Of a DNA stretch of 64,000 nt, positions 55,801 to 63,400 are shown piece after piece (position 1 is the first letter of the stretch; the number at the start of each line of letters is the position of its first letter). Both the position numbers and the translations under genes were made by a program. Source of the DNA: Anoxynatronum buryatiense. Its GTDB lineage: Bacteria; Bacillota; Clostridia; Peptostreptococcales; Tindalliaceae. Under the pieces are notes generated by a model. That model did not search any database and was not told the DNA's origin. It saw nothing but the letters and a program-made list of their open reading frames with translations. Location: positions 1 to 64,000 of the forward strand of contig NZ_FXUF01000010.1 in assembly GCF_900182905.1 (NCBI RefSeq). Direction: 5' to 3'.

Positions 55801-57084
55801 CTATTGTAACTCATTTTGTGATTTTTTCCAGCAATTAAAAAAATGAAGGATTGCTTCTTTTTCCACGCCTTCCAGCTGCATTTGATAAGCAACCGCCAGC
55901 CAGGTACCCATGGTGCTGTCGGCAGGGTAATCCAGTTCTTTCAAATCATTGCCAGATATGCAGGGCTTGGGGAGTGCCTCCGGCCGCCATTTTTGGAAAC
56001 GTCGGAGGGCAGCCATCATTTCCCACCGGTGATGTTTGTTATGCCAGAGAGGTTGAAGGGCATGAAGCAGGGCTTCCAGCAGGGAGGGCTCAGTTAAGAG
56101 GCACAGTCGCATCACACCCGGCTGTTGATGGGATAAAAGGAGAAAATCATTCAAGGCTTGAAAGAGACCATTCAACTGGTTTGTTCGCCCATGATGCCGA
56201 CTGAGGTTTTGAAACCATTGAACCAATGTATCCCTTCTTTTAACTGCCTCAGCGGTCGGCAGGCGCTCTGCTGCCAGCATGGGGGCCATGAGCACAGCCC
56301 ACATCAACAATCGGCTGTCGGAAACGGTATGCCGCAGGGGCAGGGCAGCAGCAAGCACCGCCGGAATTTGATGGCGCCATCCCGTCACCGGAAAAAGCGG
56401 TTCAAAAGATGTTGGGGCCTGTGGCACGGGTAGTCGATGAGTAGCCAGCATGGCTTCCCAGCCTTTCAGCGGGTCTTCTGCCAGTAACCATTTATCCAGC
56501 TCCTCCATGATTCGCTCCAGTGGCAGATGGCTGGTAGTGGTTGATTTCATGGCTGCCAGTGTTTCAGGTTCGATGGTGAGTCCCAGTCTGGAAATCAACT
56601 GGTACGCCCGGTAAACCCGCAGGGGGTCTTCTTGCAGACAGCCGGACGCGGTCATGCGTAACCGTCGCGCCTGCAGGTCTGCCAAACCGGAGAGGGGGTC
56701 CATGAGTTGTTGGGTGAGGGGATGACGGTAGAGGGCGTTGACAGTGAAGTCACGATGGCGGGCATCAATGGCAACAGCCTCTTCCAGCGGCATGGCTGTT
56801 TCGACGTCACTGTTGGTGCGTGGCAGTGAGAACTCCACCGCCAGTCCTCTGATCTGGTAAATGGGGAAGCTTTTTCCATAGAAGAGTACCTGACCGAAGG
56901 GATCCAGCGCCTCACGCAGCCGGGCATGATTCAACCCAAAAATCACCACATCAAGGTCTTTCACCTGACGATGAAGCAACTGGTCACGCACACACCCGCC
57001 CACCAGCAGCGGTGTGGCTCCTTCTGCAATCAAATGGCGAAACAAGGGCATCAGTATCGAAGCATCTGTGGGATTGGTTTTCAT
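55801..57084 (-). CDS. CCA tRNA nucleotidyltransferase / poly(A) polymerase family
   Basis: 427 residues from the ATG at 57084, 6-7 bases after AGGAGGG; the frame continues upstream without a ribosome site. Class II nucleotidyltransferase head with PLLVGGCVRDQLL, metal pair DLDVVIF, RHRDFTVNALYRHP, then DPLSGLADLQARRLR and DPLRVYRAYQLISRLGL. The C-terminal half is helical and poorly conserved, without an HD motif that I can see. Adds or repairs CCA ends on tRNA. All tRNA genes in the window encode CCA, so a repair role is sufficient. Confidence 0.92.
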   Translation of the reverse strand: MKTNPTDASILMPLFRHLIAEGATPLLVGGCVRDQLLHRQVKDLDVVIFGLNHARLREALDPFGQVLFYGKSFPIYQIRGLAVEFSLPRTNSDVETAMPLEEAVAIDARHRDFTVNALYRHPLTQQLMDPLSGLADLQARRLRMTASGCLQEDPLRVYRAYQLISRLGLTIEPETLAAMKSTTTSHLPLERIMEELDKWLLAEDPLKGWEAMLATHRLPVPQAPTSFEPLFPVTGWRHQIPAVLAAALPLRHTVSDSRLLMWAVLMAPMLAAERLPTAEAVKRRDTLVQWFQNLSRHHGRTNQLNGLFQALNDFLLLSHQQPGVMRLCLLTEPSLLEALLHALQPLWHNKHHRWEMMAALRRFQKWRPEALPKPCISGNDLKELDYPADSTMGTWLAVAYQMQLEGVEKEAILHFFNCWKKSQNELQ

Positions 57085-57150
57085 TAGTACCCTCCTGGCG
57101 CCAGAGCTCATGTGCTGCAATTTTTTGCAGCATATAGGCGACGGTATTGT

Positions 57151-57184
57151 AAAAAATCCTCCCGACAACAGGTTGCGGGAGGAT
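57151..57184 (-). terminator. Terminator of the 57246-57665 lipoprotein gene
   Basis: Minus-strand ATCCTCCCG / CGGGAGGAT perfect 9-bp stem followed by a T run. Confidence 0.9.
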
Positions 57185-57245
57185 GACGATTTAACATATG
57201 CTAATACATGATGTGAAAGCTGCCATGCAGGTCAATGTGATACAA

Positions 57246-57665
57246 CTATTTGATTTCCAGCGATTCAATAACAGGCTGACCCTGAACAGAAAGTGTGAAA
57301 ACAATAACAACGGGTGTTCCAGGCTCAGGTTCATTGTTTTCCAACTGTGCCTGTACTGTCTGAGACAGCTGAAAAACCATAAAGTCATGCTCACTGTTCA
57401 CCAATTCAATTTCAAGGGATCGGGCATCTGCGAACCCCACGTACCGTCCTTCAGCCTGGATCAGCTCTGACTCTGATGTTTCTTCGCCTTCGGGAACTTC
57501 TGTTTCTTCATCTTGCGGTTCAGGTTCTTCCACTAAAGGCGGTTCAGGTTCAACGGCCTGACGGCAGCCCGCGAAGGTGAACAGCGTTACCACCAGTAAC
57601 AGGATCAATATCAATTTAAACGTTGTCACCGGACGCGACGATAAGGTGGTGTTCATTGGCAGCAC
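57246..57665 (-). CDS. Small lipoprotein, unknown function
   Basis: 139 residues. N-terminal lipoprotein signal with lipobox FAGC (about Cys33), an acidic Pro/Glu linker (about 38-68) and a C-terminal beta-rich domain of about 70 residues (GRYVGFADARSLEIEL, then DFMVFQLSQTVQAQL and PGTPVVIVFTLSVQGQPVIES). The same residue style (DARSLEIE, MVFQLS) resembles the C-terminal domain of the anti-sigma protein encoded upstream, which has RFAEFDINGRLIVMALSQ. They could share a fold. It has its own terminator and lies 68 bases after the anti-sigma gene. Confidence 0.7.
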   Translation of the reverse strand: MLPMNTTLSSRPVTTFKLILILLLVVTLFTFAGCRQAVEPEPPLVEEPEPQDEETEVPEGEETSESELIQAEGRYVGFADARSLEIELVNSEHDFMVFQLSQTVQAQLENNEPEPGTPVVIVFTLSVQGQPVIESLEIK

Positions 57666-57733
57666 TTCCTTTCCGGCAAATCACAGGGTCCATATGACTC
57701 CTGTTCTTATTATACCCGGTCTCAGCCTAATAA

Positions 57734-58921
57734 TCACTCCCCAATTTTTTCTGCCCCAATCACCAAACCGGCAGCACCGTCGGAGACGGCTTCAATCACC
57801 AGTTGCACCTGCTGTTCAGATGCCCCGGCATCCATGGACTCATCCCACTCCCCAAAGACTTGCTGCATTTCTTGAGACAATGCCATGACAATGAGACGGC
57901 CGTTGATGTCAAACTCAGCAAACCGGTTGTCAATTCTGCCAAGGTACCGCGCCTGCAGCACGGCATAATCCACTGGCATCAGCATGGTTACCAAAGGTAT
58001 TTCGCCTTCTTCTGCTTCAATAATGACCAGAAAAAGCTGGCCCTGCTCAGGCTTTAAGTCCTGAAACTGCTGACTGGCACTATCGGACAGCCGGAACTCC
58101 TGATAAGGGACTGCCAGATCCAGCAGCCGCAGTTCCACGTAAAGGTCATCGGTCTGTCGTACCATCACCGCAGTGGCTTGCTGCCCCAGAGGTGCCTCCA
58201 GGCTAAACATGGTCACTTGCTCTTCTTCAGGGTCTGCCGCATCTTCCGAGGGTGGCATCATGCGAATACCCACTTCTGATGGTTCAGTCTCTTCAGATGT
58301 ACCGTTTTCCCCGGTTGCAACAGGAGATTCCACAATGGCCGCCGGTTCATCCTGCAGGGCTGTTGTCTTCGGCATGGCTCCCGGTTCCGGTTCAGCGTCT
58401 GACTCTCTCACCGAAGCCGACTCAGGCTCCAATTGGCCGGATTCTTCCGGCGCAATTGCTGCACCCATCATTTCCTCTGTTCCATCGACAGGATCGTCCT
58501 CTTCTGCTTCGTCGGCACCGGCGGCTGCCATGGAAAGAGGCTCCTCTGGAGCATCAGCCGGTTGGGCAGAACGCATCATGAATGGGGCAGAATCAGGCGC
58601 TTGTGTCAGTTGCGGCATACGTTGAATCAGAGATACCACTCCCACCAGAAGAAAAAGGGCGGCGGCGGCAGATGTCCACTTCATCCATGGTTTGCGGCGG
58701 GCAGCCACGCGGCGGCGCTGGCTGACGTCACCGTTTGTCAGCATTTCATCCAGTAATTCTTTATCGCTGCGCAGTCTTTTGACGCCGCGCACTGTTTCAA
58801 GCAAATCAGCCATTTCCTGATTCATCGAAGAAGGCGCTGCAGGGCTGCATTCCATGATCAGCGAATCGATAAAGTCGTTCACATATTCTTCCTGTTCTTG
58901 TCTGTTCATTACTTTAACCAC
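57734..58921 (-). CDS. Probable membrane anti-sigma factor for the adjacent ECF sigma
   Basis: 395 residues from a GTG start overlapping the sigma stop by 8 bases, with GGAGG 8 bases upstream. About 1-75 is a cytoplasmic helical region that could clamp the sigma factor. There is no His/Cys ZAS motif, so it is not a zinc-binding anti-sigma. One membrane helix follows (about 80-98; KWTSAAAALFLLVGVVSLIQ). Then comes a low-complexity acidic Pro/Glu/Ala stretch (about 100-225) and an extracellular C-terminal domain of about 165 residues. The layout suits a sensor of envelope stress that releases the sigma factor. Function is inferred from position and topology. Confidence 0.75.
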   Translation of the reverse strand: MVKVMNRQEQEEYVNDFIDSLIMECSPAAPSSMNQEMADLLETVRGVKRLRSDKELLDEMLTNGDVSQRRRVAARRKPWMKWTSAAAALFLLVGVVSLIQRMPQLTQAPDSAPFMMRSAQPADAPEEPLSMAAAGADEAEEDDPVDGTEEMMGAAIAPEESGQLEPESASVRESDAEPEPGAMPKTTALQDEPAAIVESPVATGENGTSEETEPSEVGIRMMPPSEDAADPEEEQVTMFSLEAPLGQQATAVMVRQTDDLYVELRLLDLAVPYQEFRLSDSASQQFQDLKPEQGQLFLVIIEAEEGEIPLVTMLMPVDYAVLQARYLGRIDNRFAEFDINGRLIVMALSQEMQQVFGEWDESMDAGASEQQVQLVIEAVSDGAAGLVIGAEKIGE

Positions 58922-59438
58922 TGAAATAGCCTCCTTCCTCCAAAATTTCTTTTAATTTCTGTACCCCTCGAAACTGGAGGCTTTTCACGGTTCCAACGGG
59001 TTTTGACAGTTCATCGGCCACTTCTTTCAAAGGTCTGCCTTCAACGATGCGCCAAATGAGTATTTTGCGGTATAACTCCGGCAGTTTCTGAAGGGCTTCC
59101 CGTAATACCAGGTTTTCTTCAATCATGTGGGTTTCTGACACTGCCAGATTTTTTTCGCTGACCTGGTTGAGTTCCACCACTTTCGGGCTGCGTCCCCGCT
59201 GTCTCCATGTATCGTAGATGGTGTTGCGGGCAGCAGTGAATATATAGGCCCGCATCTTCTCCTCTTCCACATTTCCCTTTTTTACCTGCTGAAAAACCTT
59301 TTGAAAAACATCCTGCGTCAGTTCCTCTGCCTCTTCCTTGTTTTGCAAACGATAGTAGGCATACTGATAAACCTGTGGCCACAGGGTTTCATATACTTCC
59401 TGGAACATGCCGTTCCAGGGGGATGAGGCAGATTTCAT
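58914..59438 (-). CDS. ECF-type RNA polymerase sigma factor
   Basis: 174 residues from the ATG at 59438 with GAGGGT 7 bases upstream. Region 2 has YAYYRLQNKEEAEELTQDVFQKVF (split: YYRLQNKEEAEELTQD, VFQKVF) and AYIFTAARNTIYD. Region 4 has LPELYRKILIWRIVEGRPLKEVADEL and GTVKSLQFRGVQKL. No regions 1 or 3. Controls a small regulon together with the membrane protein encoded downstream. Probably autoregulated, but no clear ECF promoter was found upstream, where a 9-bp tandem repeat lies. Confidence 0.92.
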   Translation of the reverse strand: MKSASSPWNGMFQEVYETLWPQVYQYAYYRLQNKEEAEELTQDVFQKVFQQVKKGNVEEEKMRAYIFTAARNTIYDTWRQRGRSPKVVELNQVSEKNLAVSETHMIEENLVLREALQKLPELYRKILIWRIVEGRPLKEVADELSKPVGTVKSLQFRGVQKLKEILEEGGYFSG

Positions 59439-59472
59439 GGCATGCACCCTCTTTTCATCGTATGGTCAGTTC

Positions 59473-59499
59473 GATCTGTTTGATCTGTTTGATCTGTTT
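59473..59499. repeat. 9-bp tandem repeat GATCTGTTT, three copies
   Basis: Three perfect copies followed by a diverged GATGCACCT, 35-62 bases before the sigma-factor start. On the minus strand the unit reads AAACAGATC. It could tune promoter spacing or bind a regulator. Confidence 0.85.
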
Positions 59500-59641
59500 G
59501 ATGCACCTGATCATCCTATGGTGATTATCTGTCATTCTACAGGTTAATACGCAGAATAGGAAAAAGGGTTGCATTCTTAAAGGAGAAATCTTATGATGAA
59601 CATAGGTTTTCCCATCACATATGGTCAACGGAGGAGTGTTC

Positions 59642-61009
59642 ATGGTACAGCATTCAGAATCGTCCGCAGAATCAACCAGCTTCACGGGGGGCGCAACATC
59701 GGGTTATCGTTGGGTGGTATGGGGAGTTCTGATTCTGGCTTATCTGGTGGTTTTTTTTCACCGGCTGGCACTGGGTGTGGTACGGGACGACCTCACCCTT
59801 GCCTTTGGAATCAACGCCACCACCTTCAGTAATCTGGGCGCCACCTATTTTTACGCCTATACGCTGATGCAGATCCCCTCCGGTATATTGGCAGATTCTC
59901 TGGGTGCCCGGAAAACCGTCACTTATGGCACCCTCATGGCTGCCTTCGGTTCGCTTCTTTTCGGTCTTTCTCCCAGCATTGGCTGGGCTTTTGCCGGTCG
60001 GTTGCTGGTGGGTATTGGTGTGTCGGTTGTACTCATTGCCATTTTGAAAATTCTTTCCCAGTGGTTTCCTGAAGACCAGTTTGCCACCATGTCAGGCCTG
60101 ACAGCTTTTATGGGAAATGTGGGCGGCATGCTGGCCCAGACGCCCCTGGCCCTGATGGTGGTCTGGTTCACCTGGCGGTCCACTTTTGCAGGTATTGGAG
60201 TTGCAAGCCTCTTCATCGCCCTGTTGTGTTATGTGCTGGTGCGCAATACCCCTCAGGAGATGGGCCTGCCATCCGTGGGAATCTCCTCTTCTACAGCCCA
60301 CAGCCGCCCCATCAGCCGCGAAACTCTCTCAAGGGGATTGGCAGCAGCGATGAAAAACCCGGGTACTTGGCCAGGTTTCTTTGTGTTTATGGGAATGTTT
60401 GGTACTTACGTAGCCATGACGGGCGCCTGGGGCAACAGTTATTTGCGTGAGGTGTTCGGCTTTTCAGCCACCAAAGCTTCCAATCATCTGATGCTTGCCA
60501 TTTTGGGCCATGCTTTGGGCTGTATCTTTATTGGCAAACTGTCTGATCAAATGAAACGTCGGCGACGCCCCATGGCTTTGTTCACACTAATTCACGTGGT
60601 TTCATGGGGAGTGCTGCTGTTTGGGAATGGCGGCCGCTTGCCGACATGGGCGCTGCCACCGTTGCTTTTTGTGCTGGGCTTCAGTTCATCGGCGGTGATT
60701 CTCTCCTGGTCATGCAGCAAGGAAGTGAATGATCCAGCCATAGCCGGTATCGCCACTTCCATTGTGAACATGGGTGGTTTTGTAGGGGCTGCCTTTCTGC
60801 CGGTGATTCTGGGCAGCATCATTGACCGTTACGGCCATCTGCTGGAGGCAGACGCCCTGTATCGCCGGGCATTCTTTTTCTGCCTCTTATCCGCCGTTCT
60901 CAGTTTGGTGGGTTCATTGCTGGTGAAAGAGACTCATTGCAGGAATATTTATCATCAGATGCACACCGCAGCCAAAAGTGCCAAAAGTGGTGCTTCAACG
61001 GATCTTTAG
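59642..61009 (+). CDS. Major facilitator superfamily transporter
   Basis: 455 residues from the ATG at 59642 with GGAGGAG 5 bases upstream; the earlier ATG at 59621 has no ribosome site. Twelve hydrophobic segments. The loop 2-3 signature is ADSLGARKTVTYG and the repeated one in the second half is KLSDQMKRRRRPMALF. The opening half, FHRLALGVVRDDL, and YAYTLMQIPSGILAD resemble the family of sugar-phosphate/oxalate/nitrate-type MFS proteins. Substrate not recognisable. It is divergent from the sigma gene and followed by a bidirectional terminator shared with the HPr gene. Confidence 0.9.
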   Translation: MVQHSESSAESTSFTGGATSGYRWVVWGVLILAYLVVFFHRLALGVVRDDLTLAFGINATTFSNLGATYFYAYTLMQIPSGILADSLGARKTVTYGTLMAAFGSLLFGLSPSIGWAFAGRLLVGIGVSVVLIAILKILSQWFPEDQFATMSGLTAFMGNVGGMLAQTPLALMVVWFTWRSTFAGIGVASLFIALLCYVLVRNTPQEMGLPSVGISSSTAHSRPISRETLSRGLAAAMKNPGTWPGFFVFMGMFGTYVAMTGAWGNSYLREVFGFSATKASNHLMLAILGHALGCIFIGKLSDQMKRRRRPMALFTLIHVVSWGVLLFGNGGRLPTWALPPLLFVLGFSSSAVILSWSCSKEVNDPAIAGIATSIVNMGGFVGAAFLPVILGSIIDRYGHLLEADALYRRAFFFCLLSAVLSLVGSLLVKETHCRNIYHQMHTAAKSAKSGASTDL

Positions 61010-61014
61010 CCATG

Positions 61015-61043
61015 AAAAAACCTGATTCCTTGTGGGAATCAGG
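61015..61043. terminator. Terminator shared by HPr gene and MFS gene
   Basis: CCTGATTCC / GGAATCAGG 9-bp stem, loop TTGTG. On the minus strand it is followed by TTTTTT and ends the HPr transcript, whose stop codon TGA lies inside the stem. On the plus strand the T tract is weaker. Confidence 0.85.
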
Positions 61044-61305
61044 CCTCTTTAAAATCATTTTCAATAAGTGCTGTGATGGTGCGAAAGGCTTCGGCTTCGT
61101 CAGGACCATTCACCTTTAAATGAACTTCCTCACCCTTGCGCACACCCATACTCATGACATTCATAATGCTCTTGGCATCATATTCGTTGCCGCTTCGGTA
61201 AACGAATATATCGGAATCGAACCGCATGGCCACTTTCACAAGAATTGCGGCAGGCCTGGCATGGATGCCGGTTTCGTTTGTCACTTGAATCACTTTTTCC
61301 AACAT
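61039..61305 (-). CDS. ptsH: HPr phosphocarrier protein
   Basis: 88 residues, typical length. His15 in TGIHARPA is the site phosphorylated by enzyme I. Ser46 in AKSIMNVMSMGV is the regulatory site of HPr kinase in Gram-positive bacteria. Both are intact, so it can serve in sugar PTS transfer and in catabolite control. No ptsI follows, so it is a stand-alone copy. A possible TTGACC promoter-like element lies about 100 bases upstream. Whether it is the main HPr or a second copy cannot be told from this window. Confidence 0.94.
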   Translation of the reverse strand: MLEKVIQVTNETGIHARPAAILVKVAMRFDSDIFVYRSGNEYDAKSIMNVMSMGVRKGEEVHLKVNGPDEAEAFRTITALIENDFKEA

Positions 61306-61521
61306 CAGTCATCACCCTTTCAGAAGGATATGGTGTCTTGTGTTTGGCATTCCTTTAACAAAATCATCTATAAGGGTCAACCCAGATCCCTTTACAACTG
61401 AAGGATGTACCTCCAAGAAGACAAATGCGACGAATCTTCTGAACGCTTTCTCATTTATTGTACCTTAAACCCCGACAGAAAAAAAGCTTTATATCAAAAC
61501 TTTTTATAAAGGAGTGACAAA

Positions 61522-62706
61522 ATGACAGCTTTTGATTTCAATACTGTTCATCAACGCAAGGGGACTCATTCCATCAAATGGGAATTCAACCGCACCATGT
61601 TTGGGTCTGACGACCTGCTGCCCATGTGGGTGGCCGATATGGACTTTGCCTGCCCGCCTGCGGTGACAGCGGCTGTGCAGCAGCGGGCCGCTCATGGGAT
61701 TTATGGCTATACAGGGATTTCCGATGCTTATCTGAAGTCGGTGGTCACCTGGATGCAGCAGCGCCATCAATGGACCATTTCACCGGAATGGATTGTTTTC
61801 ATCAATGGGGTGGTGCCCGCTCTCAACATGTTGCTGCAGACCTTTTCTCACCCGGGAGATTTTGTGGTCATCCAGCCGCCGGTGTATTACCCGTTTTTCA
61901 ATGCCATCAATAATAATGGCCGTCATCCCCTGCTGAACACACTCAAAGAGGAAAACGGCCGCTATGTGATGGATCTTGAGGATTTGGGCGAAAAACTTAA
62001 AAACCCCCGCACCAGTGTCATGATTCTCTGCAGCCCCCACAATCCTGTTGGACGTGTCTGGAGCCGCAGTGAAATTTCAAGGGTGGCAGAACTGTGCCTG
62101 GCCCATGATGTACTGCTGATTTCAGACGAAATTCACCATGATCTGGTTTTTGCGCCCCACCGGCACCAGATTACCGCCATGCTGTCCGATGAAATTGCCC
62201 ACAACACCATTACCTGCACAGCTCCCAGCAAGACCTTTAATCTGGCAGGCTTGCAGGCTTCCAACATCATTATTACCGACGAGAAAAAAAGACGCCGTTT
62301 TACCCAAACACTGGAGCGCAACGGAGTCTTTGGCATTAATCCCTTTGGCAGCGCAGCCACCATTGCCGCCTATGAGTCAGGGGCCCCCTGGCTTGATGCC
62401 CTGCTGGATTACCTGACGGAGAACCTGGACTATCTGGAAAACTTTGTGAAGGAACATCTGCCCGAGGTGCGTCTGTTCAGACCCGAGGGCACCTACCTGG
62501 CCTGGATGGATTTCAGGGCTCTCGGCCTTGATCAGACCGCTTTGGAAGCATTGATTGAAAAGGATGCAGGCGTCGCTCTGAATCAAGGTTACATCTTTGG
62601 CGATTCAGGCATTGGCTTTCAGCGGATGAATGTGGCCTGCCCACGCAGTCTGCTTGAAGAAGGCCTCAACCGCATTACCAGAGCAGTGGCTGCCCAGCGA
62701 AGATAA
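61522..62706 (+). CDS. MalY/PatB-type PLP-dependent C-S lyase (cystathionine beta-lyase)
   Basis: 394 residues; AAAGGAG 6-7 bases before ATG. Fold-type I aminotransferase family. Begins FNTVHQRKGTHSIKW, with LPMWVADMDF and the PLP Lys in TAPSKTFNLAGL (about Lys237). Asn/Asp contacts are in CSPHNPVGRVW and ISDEIHHDLVF, and the C-terminal Arg region is ERNGVFGINPFG. The MWVADMDF and GGIYGYT-like motifs place it in the MalY/PatB group that cleaves cystathionine or cysteine to pyruvate, ammonia and a thiol. In E. coli MalY also represses MalT. Substrate here unknown. Confidence 0.92.
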   Translation: MTAFDFNTVHQRKGTHSIKWEFNRTMFGSDDLLPMWVADMDFACPPAVTAAVQQRAAHGIYGYTGISDAYLKSVVTWMQQRHQWTISPEWIVFINGVVPALNMLLQTFSHPGDFVVIQPPVYYPFFNAINNNGRHPLLNTLKEENGRYVMDLEDLGEKLKNPRTSVMILCSPHNPVGRVWSRSEISRVAELCLAHDVLLISDEIHHDLVFAPHRHQITAMLSDEIAHNTITCTAPSKTFNLAGLQASNIIITDEKKRRRFTQTLERNGVFGINPFGSAATIAAYESGAPWLDALLDYLTENLDYLENFVKEHLPEVRLFRPEGTYLAWMDFRALGLDQTALEALIEKDAGVALNQGYIFGDSGIGFQRMNVACPRSLLEEGLNRITRAVAAQRR

Positions 62707-62735
62707 GCCGCTCATTTGGCCGGAAGCCAGGAATG

Positions 62736-63344
62736 TCAGCGGTTCAGCTGAAGGTGCTGAAGCAGGACTGTTGCCGGATCATCAGTCACCTGCTGATAGA
62801 GTCGTTCCCCCTCAGGGGAATAGATGACAACACCCCGGTGTACTGTGCTGGCCTGGGGTTGAATGATCCCCGCTTCCCGATAAAACATGATTTCAGGATC
62901 GGACATCAGTGGATAGCTGAGTCCGATTTTTTCTGTCAGCGCTTCATGCGCGGCTGGTGTATCGGCACTGACGCCGTAAAGGGCGTAGCCTAAATCTTCA
63001 ATTTCTTCGATCACTTCGTTCAGCTGACCCAGCTGCTGCGTACAGATGGATCAGCCGGCGCCCAGAAAGAAAACGAAAATAGTGCCGGTGTCACCGGCAG
63101 CCAGCAGATCGCCCACACGCTGGGTTTCTCCCCGGTGATCCAACAGTGCCAGATTCTCTACAACACCGCCTGCCCCATCTGTTTCAAGAGTGGGGGCTTG
63201 TGCTGTATTCCGAAACCCCAGAATGGCAACGACAATCACCAGGATCACGGCCATAACGGCCATCCAGATCATTACCTGTCTTCCTTTTGCCGGCGTGCCC
63301 TGAGCTTTGCTGTTTTTCCGCTTGATTTTTCTAATCTGTGACAT
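62736..63344 (-). CDS. Putative selenocysteine-containing membrane-anchored redoxin (AhpC/TSA-like)
   Basis: A single frame of 202 residues interrupted only by TGA at 63053-63051, read here as selenocysteine 98. GGGAGGG precedes the ATG. N-terminus basic, membrane helix 25-44, then a linker and a thioredoxin-fold AhpC/TSA domain. The motif is [16 protein letters not shown], so UxxC takes the place of the CxxC found in peroxiredoxin-like relatives. The downstream part ([27 protein letters not shown], then REAGI) continues the fold in the same frame. A hairpin with GGGTC loop follows the TGA. An alternative is two separate frames or a pseudogene. The protein would face outward and reduce thiols or peroxides. 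Confidence 0.75.
63021..63035 (-). promoter_or_regulatory. SECIS-like hairpin after in-frame UGA
   Basis: On the minus strand CAGCT-GGGTC-AGCTG forms a 5-bp stem with a GGGTC loop, beginning 15 bases after the TGA at 63053-63051. Bacterial SECIS elements lie just after the UGA and carry a G(G)U in the apical loop, as here. Suggestive, not tested by folding. Confidence 0.6.
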
Positions 63345-63400
63345 GGCTTATCCCTCCCGTATTGTATGGATTCACAAAAACGACTGTCGGCAGCTGCCAC

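Noticed and set aside
59593-59832. 79-codon frame with AGGAG before it, overlapping the MFS start.
   Set aside because: It overlaps the MFS gene out of frame and its composition is not protein-like; the MFS ribosome site at 59630-59636 is better.
62736-63344. Considered the interrupted redoxin as a plain pseudogene or sequencing error.
   Set aside because: The frame is otherwise intact on both sides, the TGA sits exactly at the catalytic Cys position and a SECIS-like hairpin follows; selenocysteine is the simpler reading, though not proven.
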